64,000 bases of DNA from Streptosporangium carneum (GCF_027922005.1 NZ_BSEV01000006.1:124001-188000); one strand, 5' to 3'. Numbered from the stretch's first letter, positions 51,331-61,379 are shown. Notes: generated by a model not told the origin, from the sequence alone. Translations and numbers: made by a program.

Positions 51331-53094
51331 TCAGAGGTACTGGCCGGTGTTGGCGACCGTGTCGATGGACCGGCCCGCCTCGGTGCCCTGCTTGCCCGTC
51401 ACGAGGGTGCGGATGTAGACGATCCGCTCACCCTTCTTGCCGGAGATGCGGGCCCAGTCGTCGGGGTTGGTGGTGTTGGGCAGGTCCTCGTTCTCGGAGA
51501 ACTCGTCCACGCAGGCCGCCAGCAGATGCTGGATCCGCAGGCCCTTCTGCCCGGAGTCGAGGAACTGCTTGATCGCCATCTTCTTGCCCCGGTCCACGAT
51601 GTTCTGGATCATCGCGCCGGAGTTGAAGTCCTTGAAGTACAGGACCTCCTTGTCTCCGTTGGCGTATGTCACCTCGAGGAAGCGGTTCTCCTCGCTCTCG
51701 GTGTACATCCGTTCGACCACCCGCTGGATCATGCCGGAGATGGTCCCCCCGCGACTGCCGCTGTGCTCGGCGAGGTCGTCGGGGTGCAGCGGAAGGTCCT
51801 CGATGAGGTACTTCGAGAAGATGTCCTTGGCCGCCTCGGCGTCGGGCCGCTCGATCTTGATCTTGACGTCCAGGCGGCCGGGCCGCAGGATCGCCGGGTC
51901 GATCATGTCCTCGCGGTTGGAGGCGCCGATCACGATGACGTTCTCCAGGCCCTCGACGCCGTCGATCTCCGAGAGCAGCTGGGGAACGATGGTGTTCTCG
52001 ACGTCGGAGGAGACGCCCGAGCCTCGGGTCCGGAAGATCGAGTCCATCTCGTCGAAGAAGACGATCACCGGGGTGCCCTCGGAGGCCTTCTCCCTCGCGC
52101 GCTGGAAGACCAGGCGGATGTGCCGCTCGGTCTCGCCGACGTACTTGTTGAGAAGCTCGGGACCCTTGATGTTGAGGAAAAAGCTCTTGCCCGACTGGCC
52201 GGTCTTCTCCGCGACCTGCTTGGCCAGGGAGTTGGCGACGGCCTTGGCGATCAGCGTCTTGCCGCAGCCGGGCGGGCCGTACAGCAGCACGCCCTTCGGG
52301 GGACGGAGCTTGTGCTCGCGGAAGAGGTCGGCGTGCAGGTAGGGAAGCTCGATGGCGTCCCGGATCTGCTCAATCTGCCGCATGAGGCCGCCGATCTCCT
52401 CGTAGGAGATGTCGGGCACCTCCTCCAGCACGAGTTCCTCGACCTCGGACTTGGGAATGCGCTCGTAGACGTAGCCGGAGCGCGGCTCCAGCAGCAGTGA
52501 GTCGCCCGCCCGGATCGGCTGGTCGAGCAGCGACTCGGCCAGTCTCACCACCCGCTCCTCGTCGGCGTGCGAGATCACCAGCGCGCGCTGGCCGTCCTCA
52601 AGGAGCTCCTTGAGCATCACGATCTCGCCGAGCTCCTCGTATCCGAGGGCCTCGACCACGTTGAGCGCCTCGTTGAGCATGACCTCCTGGCCACGCTTCA
52701 GCGATTCGACGTCCACCGCTGGACTGACGTTCACTCGAAGTTTGCGACCGCCGGTGAAAACCTCCACCGTGCCGTCTTCCCTGGCCTCGAGGAACACGCC
52801 GAACCCGGATGGCGGCTGCGCCAACCGGTCGACCTCCTCCTTCAGTGCGACGATCTGGTCCCTGGCCTCCTTGAGGGTGGCCACCAGACGCTCGTTCTGG
52901 CCGGTTACGGCCGCGAGGTTCGCCTGCACTTCATGGAGACGCTCTTCGAGGATCCTGGCCTGCCGGGGAGACTCCGTCAGCTTCCGACGTAGCGCGGTGA
53001 TCTCCTCCTGCAGGAAGGAGACCTGTGTTGTGAGGTCAGCGACCTCCCGTTCGCGCTGCGCGGCTCGAGCCTCAGCGTCGTCGCGAGCTGCCAC
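51331..53094 (-). CDS. arc: Proteasome-associated AAA ATPase ARC/Mpa
   Basis: 587 aa. N-terminal coiled coil (about 5-90) that recruits Pup, two OB folds, one AAA domain with [30 protein letters not shown] and the arginine-finger region, and the C-terminal GQYL that opens the 20S gate. Unfolds pupylated proteins. GTG 53094 has AAGGAGG upstream. Next to trmI, as in most actinobacteria. Confidence 0.97.
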   Translation of the reverse strand: MAARDDAEARAAQREREVADLTTQVSFLQEEITALRRKLTESPRQARILEERLHEVQANLAAVTGQNERLVATLKEARDQIVALKEEVDRLAQPPSGFGVFLEAREDGTVEVFTGGRKLRVNVSPAVDVESLKRGQEVMLNEALNVVEALGYEELGEIVMLKELLEDGQRALVISHADEERVVRLAESLLDQPIRAGDSLLLEPRSGYVYERIPKSEVEELVLEEVPDISYEEIGGLMRQIEQIRDAIELPYLHADLFREHKLRPPKGVLLYGPPGCGKTLIAKAVANSLAKQVAEKTGQSGKSFFLNIKGPELLNKYVGETERHIRLVFQRAREKASEGTPVIVFFDEMDSIFRTRGSGVSSDVENTIVPQLLSEIDGVEGLENVIVIGASNREDMIDPAILRPGRLDVKIKIERPDAEAAKDIFSKYLIEDLPLHPDDLAEHSGSRGGTISGMIQRVVERMYTESEENRFLEVTYANGDKEVLYFKDFNSGAMIQNIVDRGKKMAIKQFLDSGQKGLRIQHLLAACVDEFSENEDLPNTTNPDDWARISGKKGERIVYIRTLVTGKQGTEAGRSIDTVANTGQYL

Positions 53095-53246
53095 GGCGTC
53101 ACCTCCTTCCCAGTCGAGACCGACTACTCAAAACCCTACCCATCTGGGGGCTGTCCCTTACCTGGCCGAACAGTGTTCGTATGGCTACATTAAGTAGGCA
53201 ATGAATAATCCCTTATGGTGCGTTTAGTCCATGGAGCATAAGAACA

Positions 53247-53262
53247 CGGGAATCTGTTCCCG
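53247..53262. other. Small palindrome in the AT-rich arc/trmI gap
   Basis: CGGGAA-TCTG-TTCCCG. The gap 53095-53299 is AT-rich for this genome (53165-53245) and must contain the arc promoter and the end of trmI. Confidence 0.35.
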
Positions 53263-53299
53263 CGTCACGCCCTGACGCACCCTCGTGGCTGAATCGTCA

Positions 53300-54178
53300 T
53301 CAAGTGGTGGAAGACGCGGAAGATGCGGCCTCTTCGCCATATGCCCCCTTTGCCGGACGCCTGCGACGGGGTGGTGGCGTCACCCCGTCCGCCATGCGAC
53401 GTGCGGTGACGAGAAAGCCGGTGTGGCCGACCATCCGATGATCGGGCCGTACGGCGAGGCCCTCGACATGCCAGTCGCGAACCAGGGTCTCCCACGCATG
53501 GGGCTCGGTGAAACTCCCGTGTTCGCGGAGAGTTTCCACGGTGCGGGACAACTGGGTAGTAGTCGCCACATAACAGCAGATGACGCCACCCGGTGTGAGG
53601 GCCTTGGCCGCGGCGTCGACGCACTCCCACGGAGCGAGCATGTCCAGGATGATCCGGTCGACGTCACTCTCGTCGAGCGCGTCCACGAAGTCGCCGACGA
53701 CCAGACGCCACTGGTCCATCGGCCCGCCGTAGAACTTCTCCACGTTCTTGGTGGCGACCTCGGCGAAGTCCTCGCGCCGCTCGTAGGAGGTGACCCTGCC
53801 CTCGGAGCCGACGGCGCGCAGCAGGAAGCAGGTCAGCGCGCCCGAGCCGACCCCGGCCTCGACGACGCGGGCGCCGGGGAAGATGTCGGCCATGGCGACG
53901 ATCTGGGCCGAGTCCTTCGGATAGATGACCGCCGCGCCGCGGGGCATGGACAGCGTGTAGTCCTGGAGCAGGTGCCGGAACGCGAGATACTGGGTGCCGC
54001 CGGACGAACGCACCACCGAGCCCTCAGGCTGACCGATCAGGTCGCTGTGCGGGATGCCGCCCTTGTGCGTGTGGAAGACCCCGTCTTCCTTCAGCGTCAC
54101 GGTGTGACGCTTGTTCTTGGGGTCGGTGAGCTGAACCTGATCCCCGGCCTGAAACGGCCCATGCCTGCGAAAACCCAT
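53300..54178 (-). CDS. trmI: tRNA (adenine-58-N1)-methyltransferase TrmI
   Basis: 292 aa. N-terminal beta domain (FQAGDQVQLTDPKNKRH), TLSMPRGAAVIYPKDSAQIV, SAM-binding VVEAGVGSGALTCFLLRAVG and DMLAPWECVDAAAKALTPGGV. Methylates A58 in the T loop as a tetramer. ATG 54178 follows TAACCT by 7 nt, so probably leaderless. Confidence 0.95.
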   Translation of the reverse strand: MGFRRHGPFQAGDQVQLTDPKNKRHTVTLKEDGVFHTHKGGIPHSDLIGQPEGSVVRSSGGTQYLAFRHLLQDYTLSMPRGAAVIYPKDSAQIVAMADIFPGARVVEAGVGSGALTCFLLRAVGSEGRVTSYERREDFAEVATKNVEKFYGGPMDQWRLVVGDFVDALDESDVDRIILDMLAPWECVDAAAKALTPGGVICCYVATTTQLSRTVETLREHGSFTEPHAWETLVRDWHVEGLAVRPDHRMVGHTGFLVTARRMADGVTPPPRRRRPAKGAYGEEAASSASSTT

Positions 54179-54185
54179 GCCCGCA

Positions 54186-54191
54186 AGGTTA
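54186..54191 (-). promoter_or_regulatory. Candidate leaderless -10 box of trmI
   Basis: TAACCT on the minus strand, 7 nt before ATG 54178. Confidence 0.5.
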
Positions 54192-54317
54192 TCGGCGCGT
54201 GGCCGTCGCCCGTCCCGTTCCCGGCGCGCGGCCGTGCGCCGCGACGCCGCCCCGGGCGGGGAGCGGCGGCCGGGAAATCATTGGTCCGGGTCCGTCATGA
54301 GCTGATAGCACTTGGGG

Positions 54318-55421
54318 ATGTTTCCACGAGATGTGATCCTCGCCGGTCAGATCGTCCTGCGCCCGCTGACCCCCGGCGACGTCGGGGCGATGGTCCGCGC
54401 CTGCGCCGACCCGCAGATCCGGCGTTTCCTGCCGAGCCTGCCGGTGCCGTACACCCGTGACGACGCGCTCGCCTACCTGAGGACGGCCGAGCAGGACTGG
54501 GAGTCCGGCGGCGCCGCGTTCGCCGTCGCGGACGCCGAGACGGACGAGTGGCTGGGGAACGTCGGGCTCAAGCGGCTCGACCCCCGGGGCAACGGCGAGG
54601 TCGGCTACCTGGTCGCGCCCTGGGCTCGGGGGCGGGGGGTGGCGACGGCCGCGGCCAGGGCGCTGACCGACTGGGCCTTCGCCCTCGGGGTGCGGCGCAT
54701 GGAGCTCCTGGCGAACGTGGAGAACCTCGCCAGCCAGCGGGTGGCGATGGCCGCGGGCTTCCAGCGCGAGGGCGTCCGGCACTCCGCGGAGGCCCTCAGG
54801 AACGGCGCCAGGGGCGACCTGGTGGCCTTCGCCAGGCTGTACGGAGACCCCGGCGAGCGGGTGCGCCCCTTCCTGCCCGGCTTTCCCGGCGGCTCGCTGT
54901 CCGACGGGGTGGTGCGGCTGACGCCGCTGGGCCCGCGCGACGCCCGTGACTACCACGCGCTGGAGAACCTGCCCGACGTCGTGCGTCACAGCGTTCCCCC
55001 CGAGGGACCCGACACGGCGAAGGCGGAGCGTCTCTGCCGCGAGGCGGGCATGCGCTGGCTGGCGGGCGAACGGGCCGAGGTGACGATCAGGGACGCCGAG
55101 ACGGACGCCTTCGCCGGGCACATCCAGCTCACCTCGATCGTGCCGCCGCTGGGCCAGGCGATGACGGGCTACAGCGCGCTGCCGGAGTTCCGCGGCAGGG
55201 GCCTGACGACCAGGGCGGTGAACCTGCTGGTGAACTGGGCCTTCGAGCACACCCCCCTGACCAGGATCGTGGCGGGCACCTCCCCCGCCAACCTCGCCTC
55301 GCAGCGGGTGCTCGAGCGTGCGGGCTTCACCCGGGAGGCCCTCATCCGCGGCCTGCTGCCGGGTCCGGACGGCACGCGCCTGGACGACCTGCAGTGGTGC
55401 AGGCTGCGCCCGCGGGGGTAG
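54318..55421 (+). CDS. Tandem GNAT acetyltransferase
   Basis: 367 aa with two RimJ/RimL-type GNAT domains: residues about 5-175 (VGYLVAPWARGRGVATAAARAL, NLASQRVAMAAGFQREG) and about 190-365 (GYSALPEFRGRGLTTRAVNLL, NLASQRVLERAGFTREA). Both keep the acetyl-CoA loop (RGRG). Likely N-acetylates a protein terminus or small amine. A TTG two codons earlier is also possible. Monocistronic. Confidence 0.9.
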   Translation: MFPRDVILAGQIVLRPLTPGDVGAMVRACADPQIRRFLPSLPVPYTRDDALAYLRTAEQDWESGGAAFAVADAETDEWLGNVGLKRLDPRGNGEVGYLVAPWARGRGVATAAARALTDWAFALGVRRMELLANVENLASQRVAMAAGFQREGVRHSAEALRNGARGDLVAFARLYGDPGERVRPFLPGFPGGSLSDGVVRLTPLGPRDARDYHALENLPDVVRHSVPPEGPDTAKAERLCREAGMRWLAGERAEVTIRDAETDAFAGHIQLTSIVPPLGQAMTGYSALPEFRGRGLTTRAVNLLVNWAFEHTPLTRIVAGTSPANLASQRVLERAGFTREALIRGLLPGPDGTRLDDLQWCRLRPRG

Positions 55422-55541
55422 GCCTCGTGGAAACGGCGTGGAGGCGGCGCGCGACCTGACCGCGCCGGCCGCCCGCCGCAGGAGGGGTCGCAGGACGGGG
55501 GCCCGTGGGCGCGGCGCGCGGCCGCCCCCGGTTCGGCCTGT

Positions 55542-55585
55542 GCTCAGTCGGCGCTCAGTCGGCGCTCAGTCGGCGCTCAGTCGGC
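55542..55585. repeat. Four perfect copies of an 11-bp tandem repeat over a stop codon
   Basis: GCTCAGTCGGC repeated four times (55542, 55553, 55564, 55575). The fourth copy contains the stop codon of the minus-strand aminotransferase. Eleven is not a multiple of 3. Confidence 0.9.
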
Positions 55586-56800
55586 GCCGAACTCGGCCCT
55601 GAGCCTGGCGAACGCGGCGTCCGTGCCCTGCAGGGCGCGGTCGATGTCGGCGTCGGTGTGGGCGGCGGAGAGGAACCAGTTGTGCCAGGGGTGGAGGTAG
55701 ACGCCCTCCTGGAGGCAGGCGGAGGCCCAGAACACGCCCTTCTCCAGGGTCGCGTCCCCCTCGAAGGAGAGCCAGGGGATCTGCGCGGGACCCGTCTGGC
55801 TGACCGTGAACCCGTGTGAGGCCGCCTGCGCGGCCAGGCCCTCGCGCAGCCGGACGCCCGCGCGCTCCATCAGGGCGACGCCGCCGATGTCGCGCAGGGT
55901 CTCGATGGTGGCCTTGGCCGCGGCCATCGGGGCGGCGTTGAACCAGAAGGACCCGGTCGAGTAGATCGTCTGGGCGGGGCCCCGCAGCGCGTCGACGCCC
56001 GTGACCGCGGCGATCGGGTGTCCGTTGGCCATGGCCTTGCTGAAGGCGTACAGGTCGGGGCGGACTCCCAGCGGCTCCCACGAGCCGCCGAGGTCGAGCC
56101 TCCAGCCGCCCCGCACGTCGTCGATCACGAGCGCCGCGCCGATCCGGTCGGCCAGGGCCCGCAGGCCCAGGGCGAAGGCGGGGTCCGCGAGCTCCTGGTC
56201 CTCGAAGGAGTCGTGCTTGAAGGGCGTCACGATGATCGCGGCGACGTCGCCCTCGGCCCCCGCGGCGGCCTCGTGCGCGCTCGCCAGGTCGTTGTAGACG
56301 TATTCGACCAGGTCGGCGCGTTCGTTGGGCGTGGTGCCCGACGGGCTCGGCGTGCACCAGGGGTCGGCTCCGTGATAGGAGCCGTGGGCCACGAGCACCT
56401 TGGTCCTGCCCGTCGCGGCGCGGGCGACCATCAGGGCCTGGGTTGTGGCGTCGGTGCCGTTCTTGGAGAACATCACCCAGTCGGCCTGCGGGACGGTCTC
56501 CACCATCAGCTCGGCGAGCTCGACGTAGACGGGGCCGGGGCCGTTGAGGCAGTCTCCCGTGGCGAGGCTCGCGGCGACGGCCGCCTCGACGGCGGGGTGG
56601 CGGTGGCCGAGCACGACGGGACCCCACGAGCACATCAGGTCGACGTACTCGCGGCCGTCCGCGTCGATCTGCCTGCACCCCCGCCCCCCGACGAAGAACT
56701 GGGGGTAGCCGGGACCGTGCAGGGCCGCGTTGAGGTGGCCGTACATGCCGCCGGGAACGACCCTGGCGGCACGTTCCCTGAGGGTGGCGTCGATGGACAT
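55577..56800 (-). CDS. PLP-dependent class III aminotransferase (glutamate-1-semialdehyde mutase-like)
   Basis: 407 aa. VDLMCSWGPVVLGHRHP, SKNGTDATTQALMVARAATGR, YHGADPWC, VIDDVRGGWRLDLGG and the PLP lysine in YAFSKAMANGHPIAAVTG. Sequence style of GSA-aminomutase-like transaminases, but with no heme genes near. 11 bp above a PfkB kinase gene, so probably one operon for an amino-sugar or similar substrate (inference). Confidence 0.9.
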   Translation of the reverse strand: MSIDATLRERAARVVPGGMYGHLNAALHGPGYPQFFVGGRGCRQIDADGREYVDLMCSWGPVVLGHRHPAVEAAVAASLATGDCLNGPGPVYVELAELMVETVPQADWVMFSKNGTDATTQALMVARAATGRTKVLVAHGSYHGADPWCTPSPSGTTPNERADLVEYVYNDLASAHEAAAGAEGDVAAIIVTPFKHDSFEDQELADPAFALGLRALADRIGAALVIDDVRGGWRLDLGGSWEPLGVRPDLYAFSKAMANGHPIAAVTGVDALRGPAQTIYSTGSFWFNAAPMAAAKATIETLRDIGGVALMERAGVRLREGLAAQAASHGFTVSQTGPAQIPWLSFEGDATLEKGVFWASACLQEGVYLHPWHNWFLSAAHTDADIDRALQGTDAAFARLRAEFGAD

Positions 56801-56811
56801 GTCTCGCCCTT

Positions 56812-57759
56812 TCAGAGTCTCTCGGAGCTTTCAGGGTCTTCCCCGCCGCTGGAGGCCCGCAGCCCGGCCGCCTCGCCGAGTCCCGCGTCGGAGCCGAGGC
56901 CCCCCGCGACGCGGGCGGCGACCGCGGCGCCGAGCCTGGCGGCCTCGACGACGTCGCCCCCGTCGACGAGGCCGGCGACGAAGCCCGCGCAGTAGGCGTC
57001 GCCGCAGCCCGTGGTGTCCACGACCGGGACGTCGAGGGCGGGGACGCGGGTGAGGCCCGAGGCGGTGGCGACGAGACTGCCCTCCTCGCCCATGGTGACG
57101 AGCACGGCCTTCGGCCCCTGGCGCAGCAGCGCGACGGCGGCCTCCTCGACGCCGGTCGCGCCGCTCATCGCGAGGGCCTGCTCCTCGTTGGGCAGCAGGT
57201 AGTCGACGTGCGGCAGGAAGACGTTCGCCGCCCGCAGCAGGTCGGGCATGTTGGACAGCGGGTCCATCGTGACGATCGCGCCCGCCGCGCGCGCCTCGTC
57301 CAGCAGGGCGAGGAAGCCGGGGTCGTGCAGACCCCAGGTCACGTCCATGCCGCCCAGGTGCACCGCCGCGGCGCCGACGACGCGCCCTCGGTCCACGTCG
57401 GCGGGAGACAGGCCCAGGTTCGCGCCGGGCACGTGGAAGGAGGGACGCCCTCCGTCCAGCCTGATCGGCAGGATCGAGGCGGCGGTCTGCTCGCCGGCCC
57501 TGCGGACGACCCCGGTGACGTCCACCCCGCGCCTCTTCATGATCATGAGGAGGAGGTCGCCGAGCTCGTCGTCGCCGACCGCTCCCACCGAGGCGACGGG
57601 GACGCCCAGCGCCGCCAGGTCGACGGCGGTCCCCGCGGCCGCGCCCGCGGCGGTGACGCGGATCTGCTCCAGCAGGTGGGTGTCCTGGCCTTCGGGAAGC
57701 GCCTCCACGGGTCTGGCGAGCACGTCCACGATGTGCACGCCGAGCGTGACGACGGTCAT
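56812..57759 (-). CDS. PfkB family sugar kinase
   Basis: 315-aa ribokinase-like enzyme: GGAAAGTAVDLAALG-type N-terminal region (AAGAAAGTAVDLAALGV), VHLGGMDVTWG, PNEEQALAMSG, and the catalytic DTTGCGDAYCAGFVAGL with the base Asp. AGGAGGG before ATG 57759. First gene of the two-gene operon, divergent from a TetR regulator. Confidence 0.93.
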   Translation of the reverse strand: MTVVTLGVHIVDVLARPVEALPEGQDTHLLEQIRVTAAGAAAGTAVDLAALGVPVASVGAVGDDELGDLLLMIMKRRGVDVTGVVRRAGEQTAASILPIRLDGGRPSFHVPGANLGLSPADVDRGRVVGAAAVHLGGMDVTWGLHDPGFLALLDEARAAGAIVTMDPLSNMPDLLRAANVFLPHVDYLLPNEEQALAMSGATGVEEAAVALLRQGPKAVLVTMGEEGSLVATASGLTRVPALDVPVVDTTGCGDAYCAGFVAGLVDGGDVVEAARLGAAVAARVAGGLGSDAGLGEAAGLRASSGGEDPESSERL

Positions 57760-57834
57760 AGTGAGCCCTCCTCATGTCTTGAGCGGATAATAGACGGGCG
57801 ACCGAATACCATGTCAACGACCGGGGAGGACGGA

Positions 57835-58434
57835 TTGCCGAAGATCGTCGATCATGAGGGACGCCGCGAGGAGGTCGTCGAGGCCGCCCGCCGCGTCATC
57901 CTGCGCGAGGGCATCGAGGCGGCGACGACCAGGGCCATCGCCAGGGAGGCCGGCTACTCCAACGGCGTGCTGACCCACTACTTCGCCGACAAGGACGACA
58001 TCATGCTCTCGGCGCTGCGCTCCTCGCACCGCCGCGTCGCCGAACGGCTGCGGGCCAAGCTGGGGGGCCTGCGCGGAATGGCCGCGCTGCGCGAGCTACT
58101 GCTGGACAACCTGCCGCTGGACGACGAGCGCGCCGGGGAGAGCGGGCTGGAGATCGGCTTCTGGAGCCGGAGCCTGAGCAGCCCGGCGATGCTGCGGGCC
58201 CAGCGGGCCGACGCCGAGGAGCTCCGCTATCTGGTGCGCAGCCTGCTCGGCGCGGCGGCCGAGGCCGGGGAGATCGAAACCTCCGAGGACCTCGGCGACG
58301 TCACGGAGCGGCTGCTGGCCCTGGTCGACGGGCTGAGCGTGCACCGGCTGCTGTACCCGGAAAGGCTCGGCGCGGAACGCGTGGAACGACTGCTCCGCGC
58401 CGAGCTGGACCGGCTTCAGGCCAGCAGCGCGTAG
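57835..58434 (+). CDS. TetR family transcriptional regulator
   Basis: 199 aa: HTH (VVEAARRVILREGIEAATTRAIAREAGYSNGVLTHYFADKDDI, split over residues about 12-55) and an all-helical ligand domain with a BetI-like C-terminus. TTG 57835 has GGGGAGGA 5 nt upstream, better than ATG 57811. Divergent from the pfkB-aminotransferase operon over a 75-bp gap, so it is the likely repressor of that operon. Its 3' end overlaps the convergent kinase gene by 19 bp. Confidence 0.9.
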   Translation: MPKIVDHEGRREEVVEAARRVILREGIEAATTRAIAREAGYSNGVLTHYFADKDDIMLSALRSSHRRVAERLRAKLGGLRGMAALRELLLDNLPLDDERAGESGLEIGFWSRSLSSPAMLRAQRADAEELRYLVRSLLGAAAEAGEIETSEDLGDVTERLLALVDGLSVHRLLYPERLGAERVERLLRAELDRLQASSA

Positions 58435-59207
58435 AGGCGGTCGGCGACCCCCCTGGCGGTCGGCCGCTTGGCCGCGTCCCCGATGCACGCCTGGACGAGC
58501 TCCGACAGTTCGGGCTCCAGGTCGCCGTTGACCGACGGCGGCGTGGCGTAGACCTTGCGCAGGGTCAGCAGCGGATCGTGGACGGGCAGCTCGCCGTACA
58601 GACCGGCGCGGGTCACCGCCCAGTGCAGCGTCGCGCCGAGCGACCACACGTCCCCCGCGGGGGCCGGCCGTTCCCCCTGCAGCAGCGCGGGGTCGGTGAA
58701 CTCGACCGACCCGATGTCGCCCATCCCCGTCACCGTCGCCCCCGGCGACAGCACCTGCGACAGGCCCAGGTCGGACAGCTTGCCCCCGGTCTCGGTGAGC
58801 AGCACGTTGCCCGGGCGGATGTCACGGTGCACGATGCCCTCCTCGTGCAGCGCCTGGGCGGCGTGGGCCGCGCACGCGACCGCGCGCAGCACCCGCTCCC
58901 GCGACGGCGGCTCCGCGGGCCGCCCAAGGGAGCCGCCGGGGAGATACTCCATCGAGTAGTAGAACACCCCGCCCTGCTGCCCGGCGTCGTAGAGCGTCAC
59001 GAGGTACGGCGAACGCACCGCGGCGAACGCCTTAAGCTCTCTGGTCGCCCGCCTGAAGGCGTCCGCTCCCGTTCCTCCGACCACTTTCACGGCCACCAGG
59101 TCGACCTCGACCGGCAGCCGCTTCGGCCTTCTCGCCAGATAGAACTCGCCATGGTTGCCCGCCCCCAGCGGACGGACGAACTCGTAGTCGGCGATGCCCT
59201 CCACCAC
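58416..59207 (-). CDS. Soluble serine/threonine protein kinase
   Basis: 263 aa, kinase domain only. Gly loop GAGNHGEFYLA, VAVKVVGG with the ATP lysine, HRDIRPGNVLL, and DLG in place of DFG (KLSDLGLSQ), a common actinobacterial variant. No membrane or sensor segment. GTG 59207 with GGGGAG. Divergent from the antiporter gene over 108 bp. Confidence 0.9.
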   Translation of the reverse strand: MVEGIADYEFVRPLGAGNHGEFYLARRPKRLPVEVDLVAVKVVGGTGADAFRRATRELKAFAAVRSPYLVTLYDAGQQGGVFYYSMEYLPGGSLGRPAEPPSRERVLRAVACAAHAAQALHEEGIVHRDIRPGNVLLTETGGKLSDLGLSQVLSPGATVTGMGDIGSVEFTDPALLQGERPAPAGDVWSLGATLHWAVTRAGLYGELPVHDPLLTLRKVYATPPSVNGDLEPELSELVQACIGDAAKRPTARGVADRLYALLA

Positions 59208-59315
59208 GTCTCCCCTCGACGTATCACATGACGCTCGCGGCGACACTCCACAGACGGTAACGTCACCTTGGTCATTCTCAGGGCTTTTCGTTACTCAGGG
59301 GAAGCGGGCCGGTCA

Positions 59316-61379
59316 GTGCTCCACGTCGATCTGCTGCTGCTCGACCTCGTGGTCGTCCTCGTCTCCGCGCGGCTGTTCGGGGCCGTCGCCAGACGGCTCG
59401 GCCAGCCGCCGGTCGTCGGGGAGATCGTGGCGGGCATCCTGCTCGGGCCGACCCTGCTCGGCCCCGTCCTGGGCGAGCGGCTGTTCGGGCCCGAGATGCG
59501 GCCCCCGCTGCAGGCCCTGGCCAACGTCGGGCTGGTGCTGTTCATGTTCGTCGTCGGCCTCGAGCTGGATCAGAAGCTGGTCAGGGGCAAGGGCAGGATC
59601 GCGGTCACCATCGCGCTCGGCTCGACGATCGTGCCGTTCGTGCTCGGCTGCGCGCTGGCCTGGGGCATCTCGGGCGACCACGTGAGCGGTGGCAAGACGC
59701 TGCCGTTCGTGCTGTTCATGGGCGCCGCGATGGCGGCGACCGCCTTCCCCGTGCTGGCCCGCGTCCTCACCGACCGGGGCATGCAGCGCATCACCATCGG
59801 CGGTCTCTCCCTGGCCTCCGCCGCCGTCATCGACGTGCTCGCCTGGACCGTGCTGGCCGTGGTCGTCGGCCTCGCGGGCGCGGGAGAGGGCGAGGGGCAG
59901 TGGAAGGTCATGCTGGCCGTGCCGTACGCGCTGGTGATGTTCCTGGTGGTCAGGCCGCTGCTGGCCCGCATGGTGCCCGCCTACGAGAAGGCGGGCAGGC
60001 TGACTCCCGGGCTGCTGTCGCTGGTGCTCATCGGCCTCATCTCCTCGGCCTGGGCCACCGAGTGGATGCACGTGCACTTCATCTTCGGGGCCTTCGTCTT
60101 CGGCGCCGTGATGCCCCGCACGGGGGCGGAACGCCTCAACCACGAGATCCTGGAACGTCTCGAACAGCTCGCCGTGCTCCTGCTGCTGCCGATGTTCTTC
60201 GTGGTCGCCGGGCTCAACGTCGACCTCCGCGCGCTGGACCTGTCCAGCCTGGGGACGCTGGCCGCGATCCTGGCGGTCGCGATCGGCGGCAAGCTGCTGG
60301 GATCGTACGCCGCGGCGCGGACGCGGCTGCCCGGCCGCCAGGCGTGGGCGATCGCCACCCTGCTCAACACCCGGGGACTGACCGAGATCGTCATCCTCAG
60401 CGTCGGCCTGCAGAAGGGCGTGCTCGACAACGAGCTGTACTCGCTGATGGTGGTGATGGCGCTGCTCACCACGGCGATGACGGGGCCGCTGCTGCGCAGG
60501 ATCTACCCCGACCGCCGGGTGGCCCGCGACCTCGAGGAGGCCGAGCGCGCCGCCCTCGGCGCGACCGCCGCCCACCGTGTGCTGCTCGTCGTGCCCGACG
60601 CTCCCGGCGAGCGGGCTCCGCTGGCCGAGCTGGCGGCCACCCTGGCGCGGGTCTCGTCCCCCTCAGAGGTGATCCTCGCCCACCTGCGGCCCTACCCGAA
60701 CGGCCGTCTCGAGCTCGGGACGGGCCTGTCCTCCGAGCTCGCCGAGCTGGCCGAGAGCCTTCACGAGCTGGAGGCCCTCGCGGGCGTCGTCCGCGCGCAC
60801 GGCTGCGAGGCCAGGGTGGTGAGCCGGTTCAGCGCCGACGTCGGCGCGGAGCTGCCCGAGCTGGTCGCCGGGGTCGGCCCCGACCTCGTGCTGCTGCCCG
60901 CGGGAACCCCCGGCCACGCCGAGATCCGCGACGGGGCCGTCTGTCCCGTGGTGACGGCGTCCTCGCCCGGATTCCCCTGGCCCTCACCCGGCCTGCCCGC
61001 GGGGCCGGTCGCGGTCCGTCACGGCTCCGGCGGCGAGAGCGCCGCTCGTGTGGCGCTCTCCCTCGCGCTCCTGGGCGGACGCCCGTTGGTCGTCGAGGGC
61101 GGAGGGCGGGCCTCCGCCCTGGCCAGGCGGCTGGCCAGACTCGGGGTCGCCGCGACCTCGGGACCGGTCCCCGACGGCGCGCTGGTCGTGGCCCCTGACC
61201 CGGGCGGGGCCGGCGGGGAGCCCGGTGAGGGCGCGCACCTGCTGGTCCGCGCCGAGCGGGACGCCGATCCGGTCGACTGGACGGCGTTCGTCTCCGCCCT
61301 CTCCGCCCCGCGTGCGCCGGCCACGCGGGACCAGGACGCAGCGGCCCCGGTTCCGGCGGACGTCTCTCGCGGAGGGTGA
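59316..61379 (+). CDS. Cation/proton antiporter, CPA2 family
   Basis: 687 aa. About twelve membrane helices (residues 1-400), including PPVVGEIVAGILLGPTLLG and AFPVLARVLTDRGM, followed by a soluble domain of about 280 residues resembling a pair of universal-stress-like folds (HRVLLVVPDAPGER). Exchanges K+ or Na+ for H+. GTG 59316 preferred to TTG 59268 because it opens straight into TM1. No KTN/TrkA partner nearby. Confidence 0.88.
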   Translation: MLHVDLLLLDLVVVLVSARLFGAVARRLGQPPVVGEIVAGILLGPTLLGPVLGERLFGPEMRPPLQALANVGLVLFMFVVGLELDQKLVRGKGRIAVTIALGSTIVPFVLGCALAWGISGDHVSGGKTLPFVLFMGAAMAATAFPVLARVLTDRGMQRITIGGLSLASAAVIDVLAWTVLAVVVGLAGAGEGEGQWKVMLAVPYALVMFLVVRPLLARMVPAYEKAGRLTPGLLSLVLIGLISSAWATEWMHVHFIFGAFVFGAVMPRTGAERLNHEILERLEQLAVLLLLPMFFVVAGLNVDLRALDLSSLGTLAAILAVAIGGKLLGSYAAARTRLPGRQAWAIATLLNTRGLTEIVILSVGLQKGVLDNELYSLMVVMALLTTAMTGPLLRRIYPDRRVARDLEEAERAALGATAAHRVLLVVPDAPGERAPLAELAATLARVSSPSEVILAHLRPYPNGRLELGTGLSSELAELAESLHELEALAGVVRAHGCEARVVSRFSADVGAELPELVAGVGPDLVLLPAGTPGHAEIRDGAVCPVVTASSPGFPWPSPGLPAGPVAVRHGSGGESAARVALSLALLGGRPLVVEGGGRASALARRLARLGVAATSGPVPDGALVVAPDPGGAGGEPGEGAHLLVRAERDADPVDWTAFVSALSAPRAPATRDQDAAAPVPADVSRGG

